Counted from the stretch's first letter, positions 1-10,685 are shown. The stretch is DNA of 64,000 nucleotides from Streptomyces sp. S.PNR 29 (GCF_030386795.1 NZ_JANUQM010000020.1:103306-167305), one strand, 5' to 3'. Notes: a model not told the origin generated them from the sequence alone. Made by a program: numbers and translations.

Positions 1-246
1 GAGCCCACCTCCGCCCTCGACCCGGAGATGATCAACGAGGTCCTGGAGGTCATGCGGCAGCTGGCCTCCGAGGGCATGACGATGGTCGTCGTCACCCATG
101 AGATGGGCTTCGCCCGCGGAGCCGCCAACCGCGTCGTCTTCATGGACGAGGGCCGCATCCTGGAGGACCGCGGCCCCGACGAGTTCTTCACCGACCCGGA
201 GAGCGACCGGGCCAAGGACTTCCTCTCCAAGATCCTCAGGCACTGA
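1..246 (+). CDS. Amino-acid ABC transporter ATP-binding protein, C-terminal part
   Basis: The reading frame is open from the first base, so the gene starts outside the window. The visible 81 residues begin just inside the Walker B/D-loop region (EPTSALDPE). They continue through the switch histidine (VVVTHEMGFAR) and end with the usual tail of polar amino-acid importers (GlnQ/HisP type), including an FF-D-P-x-S-x-R-x-K-x-FLSKIL-like segment. The protein would energise a cytoplasmic-membrane permease for glutamate, glutamine or a similar amino acid. Substrate cannot be told from this fragment, and the partner permease and binding protein would lie upstream. Confidence 0.9.
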   Translation, partial: EPTSALDPEMINEVLEVMRQLASEGMTMVVVTHEMGFARGAANRVVFMDEGRILEDRGPDEFFTDPESDRAKDFLSKILRH

Positions 247-291
247 CCGGGGGAGTGGGACGCGTCCGTGCCGCCCGGTGGCAGCCGGAGA

Positions 292-1860
292 TCACTGCTC
301 GCGCAGCGGAATCGACACGTACGACGGGTCGTCCGCCGGTGAGGAGAAGGTCAGCCGCGCGCCGGACGGGTTGTGCTCGATGTAGAGCGGGTCGACCGTG
401 TCGACGACCAGGGCCAGCCGGTGCCCGGCCGGGACGTCGTAGGCGGTGGAGAACAGCTCCAGGTCGACGTCGAACGGCTTCCCGGGCGTGCGCCCGTGGA
501 AGGTGTACGGCGCGTTGCTGACCAGCTTGCCGAGGCCGAGCGGTCCCACGTCGTAGAGATAGGCGACGAGGGTGCCGCTCTCCTTGGTCGGGGTGAGAGT
601 GGTGTGCAGCTCGGCGGTTCCCCGGACGCGTTGGGCCGTGGCGTACTTCTGGGACTGCCACACGGCCGCCCAGCGGCGGGGGAGGAGCGGGATCGAGGCG
701 ACCGGGGGCAGCTGGGCCACCTGGTCGAGGATGCTGGAGAGGAAGAGGATTCCGCCGTCCGCGCCGGAGTCGACGTTGGCGTGGATCGTGGTCGTGCCCG
801 CCAGCGCGATCTTCCGGCTGGTCGCGCCGACCGACTTCCAGTCGGGGTAGCTCTCGTAGCCGCCGGTGGAGCGGGACTTGAGCTGCACGGGCTGCTCACG
901 GTCGATCCCGTTGTCCTCGCCCTTGAGGTAGTGGTCGAACCAGCGCTCGGTGTCGGTCCACACGTCGTTGGGGAGCCCGAACAGCCCGGTCAGCTCGGCC
1001 GTGGCGTGGTCGCCGGGGCGCAGCTGAAGTCGCTTCGGGCCGGTCAGCTTCTCGTAGAAGTCCGCGTACTGGTTGGGAGGGAAGACCGTGTCGCCCCAGG
1101 CGTTGGCGAGGAGGACGGCCGCGCCGTTTTTGTTGATCTGGTCGACGTATGTCGCAGCGGAACGTTTCTTCCCCCAGGTGGCGATCTCGTCCTCCTTGGC
1201 CAGGTTGGAGGAGTAGAAGTCGTCGAAGATCTGCCGGAGTTCGGCGCTCTGACGGCCGGTGACCAGGCTCGCCCCGTCCAGCAGGGCGGCCGCCTGTACA
1301 TGCTGGGTGCGGCCGGAGTAGATCGAGTCGATCAGGTCGGCCCAGCCGCTCAGCGAGGCCACCGCCCGGATCCGTTTGTCGTGTGCGGCGGCGAGCAGGC
1401 TGATGCCCGCGCCGTACGAGACGCCCCCCATGCCGATGTGCCGTGCGTCGGCAGGGGTGTTGGCGAGCGCCCAGTCGATGACCCGGGACGCGTCGGCTAT
1501 GTCGGGAGGGCCCGCCACTTCTATCTCGCCGCCCGACTGCCAGAAGCCGCGCACGTTGTAGGTGAGCACGATGTAGCCGGAGTTCGCCAGCTTCTGCGCC
1601 TGCGCGAGGTACTCGACCTGGGGCAGGCCCCAGCTCGTGGGCATGACGAGCAGGGGGTAGCGGCGCGTGCCGTCGGCGCCCGCCGGGGTGATGACGTTGG
1701 CCTTGAGGACCGTGCCGCCCTCGCCTTGGATGTCGACGAAGCGAATGCCGGGTGTGGCCGCCTGGGCGGTGGGGGCGAGGCCGAGGGCGCTACCGGCGAT
1801 CAGGGTCGCCGAGACGGCACCCACGGCAGTGGTGCGCAGGGCCTTGCGATGGTGTCCCAC
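292..1860 (-). CDS. Secreted CocE/NonD-family alpha/beta hydrolase
   Basis: Encodes 522 residues from a GTG at 1860. This start has an AGGAG about 5 nt upstream; another GTG two codons earlier would leave no room for a ribosome site. Residues 1 to about 34 form a Sec signal peptide (basic GHHRKALR, hydrophobic core, APTAQA cleavage site). An alpha/beta-hydrolase domain follows, with a nucleophile elbow GGVSYGAG near residue 145, and a C-terminal beta-jelly-roll-like region typical of X-Pro dipeptidyl-peptidase/cocaine-esterase relatives. The protein should be an extracellular serine hydrolase acting on an ester or peptide; the substrate is unknown. It is single, convergent with the ABC gene upstream, and has an inverted repeat in front of it at 1913-1938. 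Confidence 0.85.
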   Translation of the reverse strand: MGHHRKALRTTAVGAVSATLIAGSALGLAPTAQAATPGIRFVDIQGEGGTVLKANVITPAGADGTRRYPLLVMPTSWGLPQVEYLAQAQKLANSGYIVLTYNVRGFWQSGGEIEVAGPPDIADASRVIDWALANTPADARHIGMGGVSYGAGISLLAAAHDKRIRAVASLSGWADLIDSIYSGRTQHVQAAALLDGASLVTGRQSAELRQIFDDFYSSNLAKEDEIATWGKKRSAATYVDQINKNGAAVLLANAWGDTVFPPNQYADFYEKLTGPKRLQLRPGDHATAELTGLFGLPNDVWTDTERWFDHYLKGEDNGIDREQPVQLKSRSTGGYESYPDWKSVGATSRKIALAGTTTIHANVDSGADGGILFLSSILDQVAQLPPVASIPLLPRRWAAVWQSQKYATAQRVRGTAELHTTLTPTKESGTLVAYLYDVGPLGLGKLVSNAPYTFHGRTPGKPFDVDLELFSTAYDVPAGHRLALVVDTVDPLYIEHNPSGARLTFSSPADDPSYVSIPLREQ

Positions 1861-1912
1861 GGTCACTCCTCACTCGTGTCAGTGCAAAGTGACCAGACGG
1901 TAACCGCGCCTG

Positions 1913-1938
1913 CTTACCGAAGGTAACCCATCGGTAAG
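1913..1938. promoter_or_regulatory. Inverted repeat upstream of the CocE hydrolase, candidate operator
   Basis: CTTACCG (1913-1919) and CGGTAAG (1932-1938) are perfect 7-bp arms separated by 12 bp. A nested repeat TTACC-GAA-GGTAA lies at 1914-1926. Further GGTAA/GGTA elements occur on both sides. The site is about 55 bp upstream of the hydrolase start, so it could be a repressor site overlapping the promoter. The binding protein is unknown. Confidence 0.45.
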
Positions 1939-1975
1939 TTACGTGGTAGTAACGATTGTTGAGGTGTGCGGAAAC

Positions 1976-2731
1976 TCAGGAGGCGCGGTGGGTATTGCGG
2001 GGAGCCTGCGTCGGCAGCGGGGTCGTCGCGGCCCGGGTCACGTCGGCCACGAGCTCGACGACGTCCGGGCCGTACGCCTGTGAGTTGACCACCTTCAGCA
2101 GCAGGGCGAAGGAGCCGGTGCCGTGCTTGCGGGCCAGCCGTTCGTGGTTGCGGGCGAGGTAGCGGGTGGCGGCCTGGTTGGTGATGGCGGTCTGGCCGCA
2201 GAAGAGGAAGACGGGGCGGGTGTTCCGGTTCTGGCCGACGGTCAGCCGGGCGAGGAGCACGTACTCCTCCCTGCCCGGCTCCACGCGATAGCGCTCGGAG
2301 CCGATCTGGAAGGCGCCCCGGTCCGGGCTGGGCTCGGCGTCCACGTTCACCCGCACGCCCGGCAGCAGGGAAGCGAGGTGCGCCGCCATACGGCGGTTCG
2401 ACGCCGGGCCGCCGACACAGAACTCGGTGCGCTCGCCGAAGCCCTGACGAGCCATGTCGTGCGGGACGACCTGGGCGTGGGCGCTGCAGTCCTTGATGAG
2501 GGCGGCGAGTTCGAGGAGCGCGAAGACGTCGTAGCGCATCACCGCCAGATCCGGTCCGGCCGCACCGCGGTTCACCACCAGCAACGACTCGGAGTTGTCC
2601 GGCAGCCCGAAGAAGGCCTGCTTGCGGCGGAGTTTCCGCTTCCACAGGTAGGTCCGGGCCACCCAGCCGAGCGCGGCACTGATGCCGGCGGCCATCACGC
2701 CGAGGACGATGTTGCGCACGTCGTCGTTCAT
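1976..2731 (-). CDS. Membrane-anchored hypothetical protein
   Basis: Encodes 251 residues if started at the ATG at 2731 (MNDDVRNIVLG). An in-frame upstream extension to 2839 is proline/glycine-rich and looks non-coding. One transmembrane helix (IVLGVMAAGISAALGWVA, residues 7-24) is followed by a basic stretch (WKRKLRRK) predicting an N-out, C-in anchor. The rest is a mixed alpha/beta cytoplasmic domain with the phrase SLLVVNRGAAGPDLAVMRYDV and a later segment mentioning paired Asn/Asp residues. The layout, short helix plus soluble domain reading an NRG..PDL motif, recalls membrane-tethered proteins of unknown function in Streptomyces, but no family is recognised with certainty. It is flanked by divergent and convergent single genes. 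Confidence 0.65.
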   Translation of the reverse strand: MNDDVRNIVLGVMAAGISAALGWVARTYLWKRKLRRKQAFFGLPDNSESLLVVNRGAAGPDLAVMRYDVFALLELAALIKDCSAHAQVVPHDMARQGFGERTEFCVGGPASNRRMAAHLASLLPGVRVNVDAEPSPDRGAFQIGSERYRVEPGREEYVLLARLTVGQNRNTRPVFLFCGQTAITNQAATRYLARNHERLARKHGTGSFALLLKVVNSQAYGPDVVELVADVTRAATTPLPTQAPRNTHRAS

Positions 2732-2884
2732 GGGCGGGCATGGTAGCGCCGCGACCGCGCAGGTGTTCGCCGTACCGACGGGACCACCCCGCCCCGCCTC
2801 GTCGATCACGGGGCGGGCGTGGCTCCCTGACGCGGTCATGATGATGGATTAGGCTGCGCGAACGGCCTTTCACTGGAGGTGCGG

Positions 2885-4693
2885 ATGCGTCGTCCTGTCG
2901 CTCGGAATCTGACGGTCCTGGCGGTCTCGGCCGCCGTGGTCTCGGTGGGGGCGGCAGCGCCACCCGCCGCGCAGAGCAAGCCGGTCGGGACACCACCGAA
3001 GGTCCCGGTCGCCGTCGGCTACGGCGGCGCGGTCGCGAGCGTCGACGCGGACGCCTCCGCCGCCGGGATCGAGGTCCTGAGGAAGGGCGGCAACGCCGTC
3101 GACGCGGCCGTCGCGACGGCCGCCGCGCTCGGCGTGACCGAGCCCTACTCCGCCGGTATCGGCGGGGGCGGCTACTTCGTCTACTACGACGCCAAGTCCC
3201 GTACGGTGCACACCATCGACGGCCGCGAGACCGCGCCCCTGACCGCGACCTCCGACCTCTTCGTGGAGAACGGCAAGCCGATCGCCTTCGCCGACGCCGT
3301 CAGCAGCGGCCTCGGCGTCGGCACCCCGGGCACGCCCGCCACCTGGCAGACGGCACTGGACAAGTGGGGCAGCAGGAAGCTCGGTACGGTCCTCGGGCCC
3401 GCCGAGCGGATCGCCCGCAACGGCTTCACCGTCGACGACACGTTCCGTTCGCAGACCGCCGCCAACGAGACCCGGTTCCGCTACTTCCCCGCCACCGCCG
3501 AACTGTTCCTGCCGGACGGTCAGCTCCCGGTCGTGGGCTCCACCTTCAAGAACCCCGACCTCGCCCGCACCTACCAGGAGCTGGCCCGCAAGGGCGTCGG
3601 CGCGATCTACCACGGCGACCTCGGCGACGACATCGTCGACACCGTCAACAAGCCGCCGGTCGACCCGGCCTCGGGCTGGAACGCCCGCCCGGGCAAGCTC
3701 TCCGAGAAGGACCTCGCGGCCTACCGCGCCAAGCTCCAGGCGCCGACGAAAACCTCGTACCGCGGCCTCGACGTCTACTCCATCGCGCCCTCCTCCTCCG
3801 GCGGCACGACCGTCGGCGAGGCCCTCAACATCCTTGAGAAGACCGACCTCTCCAAGGCGAGCGAGGTGCAGTACCTGCACCGCTACATCGAGGCGAGCCG
3901 TATCGCCTTCGCCGACCGGGGACGCTGGGTCGGCGACCCCGCCTTCGAGGACGTACCGACAAGGCAACTGCTCTCGCAGAAGTACGCCGACTCCCGCGCC
4001 TGCCTCATCAAGGACGACGCGGTGCTCACCAGCCCCCTCGCGCCGGGCGACCCGCGCAACCCGGCGGCCTGCGGCACGGCGGGCACGGCCGCCCCGACGA
4101 CGTACGAGGGCGAGAACACCACGCACCTGACGGTGGCCGACAAGTGGGGGAACGTCGTCTCCTACACCCTCACCATCGAGCAGACCGGCGGCAGCGGGAT
4201 CACCGTCCCCGGCCGTGGCTTCCTCCTCAACAACGAGCTGACGGACTTCTCCTTCACCCCGGCCAACCCGGCCGTGCACGACCCGAACCTGCCGGGTCCG
4301 GGCAAGCGGCCGCGCTCGTCGATCGCGCCGACGATCGTGCTGGACAAGCACGGCAAGCCGGTCGTCGCGCTCGGTTCACCGGGCGGCGCGACCATCATCA
4401 CCACGGTGCTGCAGACCCTCACCGGGTTCCTCGACCGCGGGCTGCCCCTCGTCGACGCGATCGCCGCGCCCCGCGCCAGCCAGCGCAACGCCGCCCAGAC
4501 CGAACTCGAACCCGGCCTCTACGACAGCGCTCTGCGGAAGCAACTGGAGGCCATCGGGCACTCCTTCAAACCGAACCCCGAGATCGGCGCGGCGACGGGC
4601 GTGCAGCGGCTGCCGAACGGCAGGTGGCTCGCCGCCGCCGAGAAGGTACGGCGGGGCGGCGGCTCGGCGATGGTGGTGCGCCCGGCGCCGTGA
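2885..4693 (+). CDS. ggt: Gamma-glutamyltransferase, exported
   Basis: Encodes 602 residues. The ATG at 2885 is preferred over the GTG at 2879 because the GGAGG at 2875-2879 lies at correct spacing only for the ATG. A signal peptide occupies about residues 1-32. The large subunit follows with the family signatures GGNAVDAAVA and GIGGGGYFVYYD. The autoprocessing and catalytic threonine lies in ENTTHLTVADKWGNVVS near residue 413, and substrate-binding segments include RPRSSIAPTIV and GSPGGATI. The enzyme is an N-terminal nucleophile hydrolase that would cleave glutathione-like or other gamma-glutamyl compounds outside the cell. Length and motifs are complete. It converges on the clp gene with only 12 bp between stops. 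Confidence 0.93.
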   Translation: MRRPVARNLTVLAVSAAVVSVGAAAPPAAQSKPVGTPPKVPVAVGYGGAVASVDADASAAGIEVLRKGGNAVDAAVATAAALGVTEPYSAGIGGGGYFVYYDAKSRTVHTIDGRETAPLTATSDLFVENGKPIAFADAVSSGLGVGTPGTPATWQTALDKWGSRKLGTVLGPAERIARNGFTVDDTFRSQTAANETRFRYFPATAELFLPDGQLPVVGSTFKNPDLARTYQELARKGVGAIYHGDLGDDIVDTVNKPPVDPASGWNARPGKLSEKDLAAYRAKLQAPTKTSYRGLDVYSIAPSSSGGTTVGEALNILEKTDLSKASEVQYLHRYIEASRIAFADRGRWVGDPAFEDVPTRQLLSQKYADSRACLIKDDAVLTSPLAPGDPRNPAACGTAGTAAPTTYEGENTTHLTVADKWGNVVSYTLTIEQTGGSGITVPGRGFLLNNELTDFSFTPANPAVHDPNLPGPGKRPRSSIAPTIVLDKHGKPVVALGSPGGATIITTVLQTLTGFLDRGLPLVDAIAAPRASQRNAAQTELEPGLYDSALRKQLEAIGHSFKPNPEIGAATGVQRLPNGRWLAAAEKVRRGGGSAMVVRPAP

Positions 4694-4700
4694 CGGCGCC
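4684..4700. terminator. Short GC hairpin between convergent ggt and clpC-like genes
   Basis: GGCGCCG and CGGCGCC form a perfect 7-bp stem with a TGA loop that contains the ggt stop codon. It sits between two convergent stop codons and may end transcription from both sides. There is no U-tract, as is usual in Streptomyces. Confidence 0.4.
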
Positions 4701-4705
4701 CCGGG

Positions 4706-7237
<2,532 letters not shown>

Positions 7238-7385
7238 GGTTTCCGTTCCTTCGCTGACGACTTGCCGGAGCCGGGTAACCGTGTGAGGGGTCGCTCATGC
7301 AACGATGGCACGATCCTCTGCGAGGGGCATGTGCAGCGGCGCCCGCTGTTCGGGGGGTACGGGTTTGCCGGCGGCCGCGGGTCGC
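7238..7385. other. Intergenic region upstream of the clpC-like gene
   Basis: These 148 bp hold the promoter of the clpC-like gene, read leftward, but no convincing -35/-10 pair or operator was recognised. The region to its right (7386-7752) is repeat-derived and non-coding apart from a map remnant, so the whole 515-bp gap contains no intact gene. Confidence 0.5.
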
Positions 7386-7688
7386 GTGTGGTTGCTCGCG
7401 CCCAGGCGGCGGAGCCGCGTGGCGAAACAGTGCCGCGCCGCTCAGGGCGTCACCTCCCGCTCCGTGACATGCGGGCCTCTTCCCTCGCTGTCAGGATGCG
7501 GGGACCGTCCTGCGTGATCGCCACCGTGTGTTCCGCGTGGGCGGCTCTGGAGCCGTCGTTCGTGCGGAGGGTCCAGCCGTCCCGTGCCGCGTGGTAGTCG
7601 TCCCCGCCGCCGGCGATCACCATCGGCTCGATCGCCAGGACCATGCCGTGGCGCAGCCGCGTGCCTCGCCCGGGGCGGCCCTCGTTCG
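7386..7688. repeat. Tandem direct repeat, copy 1 (303 bp, map 3' end)
   Basis: Bases 7386-7688 match 7689-7991 with a constant offset of 303 bp and only about four mismatches (two G/A changes and a two-base G/C difference near the right edge). The unit covers roughly the last 79 codons of map plus about 64 bp of downstream sequence. That downstream part contains the GCTCGCGCCCAGGC-like segment common after Streptomyces genes. Divergence between copies argues against a simple assembly duplication. Confidence 0.9.
7450..7688 (-). pseudogene. Duplicated 3' fragment of map
   Basis: On the minus strand this segment repeats the C-terminal coding part of map, including the metal-ligand motifs AIEPM and AEHTVAIT, and ends at the equivalent TGA (7450-7452). 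It has no catalytic N-terminal half and no initiation signal of its own beyond an internal ATG at 7644. It is therefore a non-functional remnant created by the tandem duplication downstream of the intact gene. Confidence 0.85.
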
Positions 7689-7991
7689 GTGTGGTTGCTC
7701 GCGCCCAGGCGGCGGAGCCGCATGGCGAAACAGTGCCGCGCCGCTCAGGGCGTCACCTCCCGCTCCGTGACATGCGGGCCTCTTCCCTCGCTGTCAGGAT
7801 GCGGGGACCGTCCTGCGTGATCGCCACCGTGTGTTCCGCGTGGGCGGCTCTGGAGCCGTCGTTCGTGCGGAGGGTCCAGCCGTCCCGTGCCGCGTGGTAG
7901 TCGTCCCCGCCGCCGGCGATCACCATCGGCTCGATCGCCAGGACCATGCCGTGGCGCAGCCGCATGCCTCGCCCCGGCCGGCCCTCGTTCG
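7689..7991. repeat. Tandem direct repeat, copy 2 (inside intact map)
   Basis: This is the second 303-bp unit, immediately abutting copy 1. It forms the functional 3' end of map (stop codon at 7753-7755) and its downstream flank. Its right boundary is defined by loss of identity after CTCGTTCG. Confidence 0.9.
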
Positions 7992-8550
7992 CCACCGGAG
8001 GGTCCTCGTGCATCCGTCGGCCGATGCCGTGGCCCCCGAAGCCGTCCGGGATGCCGTAGCCCGCAGCTCGGCAGACCGAGCCGATGGCGTGGGCGATGTC
8101 GCCGAGGCGGTTGCCCACGACGGCCGCCTCGATACCGGCGGCGAGGGCGCGCTCGGCGGTGTCGATCAGGCGCACGTCGTCGGCGCGCGGGCGGCCGACG
8201 ACGAAACTGATCGCTGAGTCGCCGGCCCAGCCGTTCAGTTGCGCGCCGCAGTCGATGGAGACGAGGTCGCCGTCGCGCAGCCGGTAGCCGTCCGGGATGC
8301 CGTGCACGATCGCGTCGTTCACCGAGGCGCAGATGACGGCGGGAAAGGGAGTCGGCGCGAAGGCGGGCCGGTAGCCGAGGAAGGGTGAGGTCGCTCCCGC
8401 CCCGCGCAGCACCTCCCGTGCCACCGCGTCCAGCTCAAGCAGGGAGACGCCCACGTCAGCGGCCTGCCGTACGGCGGTCAGGGCTCTGCCCACGACCTGG
8501 CCGGCCTCGTACATGGCGTCGATCGATGTGTCCGTCTTCAGCTCCACCAT
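7753..8550 (-). CDS. map: Type I methionine aminopeptidase
   Basis: Encodes 265 residues from the ATG at 8550 (MVELKTDTS). The longer in-frame reading to 8598 would overlap the divergent xre gene and its promoter. The pita-bread fold signatures are all present: SIDCG and WAGDSA carry the two Asp ligands, GGHGIGR the His, AIEPM and HAEHTVAIT the two Glu. The enzyme removes N-terminal Met from nascent proteins in the cytoplasm. A -10 box TATAGT (8563-8558 on the minus strand) ends 7 nt before the ATG, so the transcript is probably leaderless. It is divergent from an XRE regulator with only 32 bp between starts. This is likely a secondary map copy, since the housekeeping one usually lies next to ribosomal genes (secY-adk-map). 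Confidence 0.93.
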   Translation of the reverse strand: MVELKTDTSIDAMYEAGQVVGRALTAVRQAADVGVSLLELDAVAREVLRGAGATSPFLGYRPAFAPTPFPAVICASVNDAIVHGIPDGYRLRDGDLVSIDCGAQLNGWAGDSAISFVVGRPRADDVRLIDTAERALAAGIEAAVVGNRLGDIAHAIGSVCRAAGYGIPDGFGGHGIGRRMHEDPPVANEGRPGRGMRLRHGMVLAIEPMVIAGGGDDYHAARDGWTLRTNDGSRAAHAEHTVAITQDGPRILTAREEARMSRSGR

Positions 8551-8557
8551 GCCAATT

Positions 8558-8576
8558 ACTATACCGGTATTAGAAT
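8558..8576. promoter_or_regulatory. Divergent leaderless promoters with shared palindrome
   Basis: The perfect palindrome ATACCGGTAT (8561-8570) lies exactly between two candidate -10 boxes. These are TATAGT for map (minus strand, 8563-8558) and TAGAAT for the XRE gene (8571-8576). Each -10 ends 6-7 nt before its start codon, the spacing expected of leaderless mRNAs. A protein bound at the palindrome would cover both -10 elements; the XRE product is the obvious candidate. Confidence 0.6.
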
Positions 8577-8582
8577 GGGGGC

Positions 8583-8834
8583 ATGGTGCGCACCCCACTG
8601 ACCCCGGAAGAGCGTGAACGCGGAGAGCGGCTCGGGCGGCTGCTCCGCGAGGCGCGCGGCGACCGCAGCATGACGGAGATCGCGGCGAGGGCCGGCGTCT
8701 CCGCAGAGACCCTGCGCAAGATCGAGACCGGCCGCGCCCCGACCCCGGCCTTCTTCACCGTGGCCGCGCTGGCCGGCGCACTCGGTCTGTCGATGGACGA
8801 GCTGGCCGGACAGTGCGTGCTCGCGCCGGTTTGA
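8583..8834 (+). CDS. XRE-family helix-turn-helix regulator
   Basis: Encodes 83 residues that are essentially one Cro/CI-type HTH domain. Helices 2-3 lie in MTEIAARAGVSAETLRKIETG (residues about 30-50), followed by the family phrase FFTVAALAGALGLSMDELA. There is no effector domain. The ATG at 8583 follows a -10 box TAGAAT with 6 nt between, so it is probably leaderless. It shares a 32-bp control region with map and is likely autoregulatory and a regulator of map. Confidence 0.88.
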   Translation: MVRTPLTPEERERGERLGRLLREARGDRSMTEIAARAGVSAETLRKIETGRAPTPAFFTVAALAGALGLSMDELAGQCVLAPV

Positions 8835-8913
8835 CCGGGTGGAGAGCCGGTCTTGGCCACCGCTTTGACCGCCCGTGCAACGATGCCTCCGCACACCCAC
8901 GAAAAATCGGCGT

Positions 8914-8958
8914 AGCACTCCTGTAACACGGCTGGTGTTCGCTACCGGACGGAGTGCT
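8914..8958. promoter_or_regulatory. Nested inverted repeats upstream of the 8981 gene
   Basis: AGCACTCC (8914-8921) pairs with GGAGTGCT (8951-8958). Inside it AACAC-GGCTG-GTGTT forms a second perfect 5-bp stem (8925-8939). It could be an operator or an RNA hairpin in the leader of the next gene. No class was recognised. Confidence 0.35.
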
Positions 8959-8980
8959 CCAGTCTGGCGGGAGTTGGGCG

Positions 8981-10561
8981 ATGACCGTGGATCGGCTCCC
9001 GGCTCGGGTGCGGGAGTTCGCGACGTACCTGGACGGCCTGTTGGCGCGCCTGGACCAGGGCGGCGGCTGGTGCGGTGTGTTCTGGCAGCGCGACCCGGAC
9101 GGCATGCAGGCCTGTCTCGACGGGCGGGAGGTGCCGCCCTGGGACGTCGTGGAGGCGCTCCTGCAGGATCTCGCCGCCGCCTACGGTCCCGGCGACGACG
9201 TCGTCCGCCCGGAGAGGGAACGGGCCCGCGCCCTGCACGCCGCCGCGCTCACCGCCCACGACGCCCGGCCCGGCGGGCGGGACGCCCTCGGGGACCGGCT
9301 CGACGTCATGCTCCGCGAGCAGAAGTACGCCGCCGAACGGCAGGCGGAACTGAGCCGCCTGCTCGCCTCCGCCGCCACCCGGGAGGAGGCCGACGCCCTC
9401 CGCCTCGACCTCGCCTGGGCCCGCGACGACCACGAACGGGCGACCGCCCGGTGCGCCGAACTGCGGGCGCGGATGGCGGAGCTGGACCGGCGGGCGCACG
9501 GCCTGGAGATGCAGCGGCGAGGCGCCACGGCGGACGGCACCGTGCACCGGATCGACCGCGGATTCCCGGCGGAGGATGCGCGTCCGGGCGGGCACGGTTC
9601 GTACGACGAAGGATTCCCGAGCATGCCGCGGCAGCGCGGCGCTTCCTCCCAGGGCGCGGCGGCGGACCGGCATGACGGCCGGCAGGCCACCGCCGGCGCC
9701 GCGGCGGCCGACCCGCACGACCCCCGCCACGGGCACCCGGCCCCCACCGGGAGCGCGCCCGGCGAGTACGGCAACGCCCAGCCCGCGCCCCTGGACCCCC
9801 AGCCCCCCGCAGCGCAGCAACCCGCCCCCAAGCAGCGCAAACGCCGACGCGGCAGCGCCCGCTTCGCCGGGATGGCCGAGGAGGAGGCCGCCCCCGTCGT
9901 CGTACCGCCGACCGCCGCACCGGCCCCGCCCACGTCGGCGCCCACCACCCGCCGTACCCCGCGCGGAGCCCGGTTCGCCGGGGCGGCGGAAGCCGTGGAG
10001 CAGGGGGCCTCGCAGGCCGAGGTGCTCGACGCGGAGGACTGGCGCGAGGTCGGCCGGACCGTCGAGACGCTGACGCGGCTGCGGAGCGAGGGACGCACCG
10101 GTGAGGCGCACGCGCTGCTGGTCGAGATCGCCTACTGGCCCGCCTCCCGCTTCCCGCTGCTCGCCGCCGGGATGCAGAGCGCCGGGCTGGGAGCCGACTG
10201 GGCGACCCTGCTGTGGGAGGCCGCCTCGCTGCCCGCCGGCCGGCTGGTCGCCGCCGCGGACGCGCTGGTCGAGGCGGGCCGCACCGAGGACGGCCAGCAG
10301 ATCCTGCGGCAGGGCGTCATCCGGCCCGCCGCCGAGATCGGACAGTCCGTGCTCGGGCTGGTCGCCGAGGGCCGTCACCGCGAGGTGCGCGTGCTCCTCG
10401 ACGCGTACGTCCGCGTCCGCACCCCGGAGGAGGCCGCCCGCAGCGTGGCACCCGATCCACAGGCGCTCGTGCCCCTGCTGCTGGAGGCCGCCCGGGGCGT
10501 CTCGGACGAGCGGCACTGGGACCTCGTGCACGCCCTCCGCGTCGCCGGCTTCCCGGCCTGA
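8981..10561 (+). CDS. Conserved hypothetical protein with Pro/Ala-rich linker
   Basis: Encodes 526 residues from the ATG at 8981 with GGGAG 8-10 nt upstream; an in-frame start at 8954 lacks a site. Residues 1-85 form a helical domain with the phrases RVREFATYLDGLLARLDQ and VPPWDVVEALLQDL, resembling N-terminal regions fused to regulators in Streptomyces. Residues about 90-180 are charged and probably coiled-coil (KYAAERQAELSRLL, DDHERATARCAELRARM). Residues about 185-350 are low-complexity Pro/Ala/His-rich and contain two copies of an R-G-x-ARFAG-x-AE motif. The last 170 residues are helical repeats around WxxxxxTVETLTRLRSEGR. No enzymatic motif and no membrane segment were seen; function unknown. 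Confidence 0.75.
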   Translation: MTVDRLPARVREFATYLDGLLARLDQGGGWCGVFWQRDPDGMQACLDGREVPPWDVVEALLQDLAAAYGPGDDVVRPERERARALHAAALTAHDARPGGRDALGDRLDVMLREQKYAAERQAELSRLLASAATREEADALRLDLAWARDDHERATARCAELRARMAELDRRAHGLEMQRRGATADGTVHRIDRGFPAEDARPGGHGSYDEGFPSMPRQRGASSQGAAADRHDGRQATAGAAAADPHDPRHGHPAPTGSAPGEYGNAQPAPLDPQPPAAQQPAPKQRKRRRGSARFAGMAEEEAAPVVVPPTAAPAPPTSAPTTRRTPRGARFAGAAEAVEQGASQAEVLDAEDWREVGRTVETLTRLRSEGRTGEAHALLVEIAYWPASRFPLLAAGMQSAGLGADWATLLWEAASLPAGRLVAAADALVEAGRTEDGQQILRQGVIRPAAEIGQSVLGLVAEGRHREVRVLLDAYVRVRTPEEAARSVAPDPQALVPLLLEAARGVSDERHWDLVHALRVAGFPA

Positions 10562-10685
10562 CACCACCCCTGACCTCCTCACACCCGCCCCGTACCACTC
10601 ACCCACAGGAGTCAGAAACGCCACCGACTTCACGGGTAAGCGACGATGGTCTTGGCAAGCCTGTCCCGGAGGCTTACGTTCATCC

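Noticed and set aside
373..1926. Long open frame opposite the CocE-type hydrolase, and similar long antisense frames (for example 5060-7597 opposite the clpC-like gene)
   Set aside because: These come from the high GC content, where antisense frames are rarely interrupted. They lack ribosome sites, are Arg/Gly/Ala-rich without family motifs, and the opposite strand has complete domains.
7386..7991. map duplication considered as an assembly error
   Set aside because: The two units differ at several bases, which a collapsed or duplicated read would not give. It still deserves confirmation by long reads.
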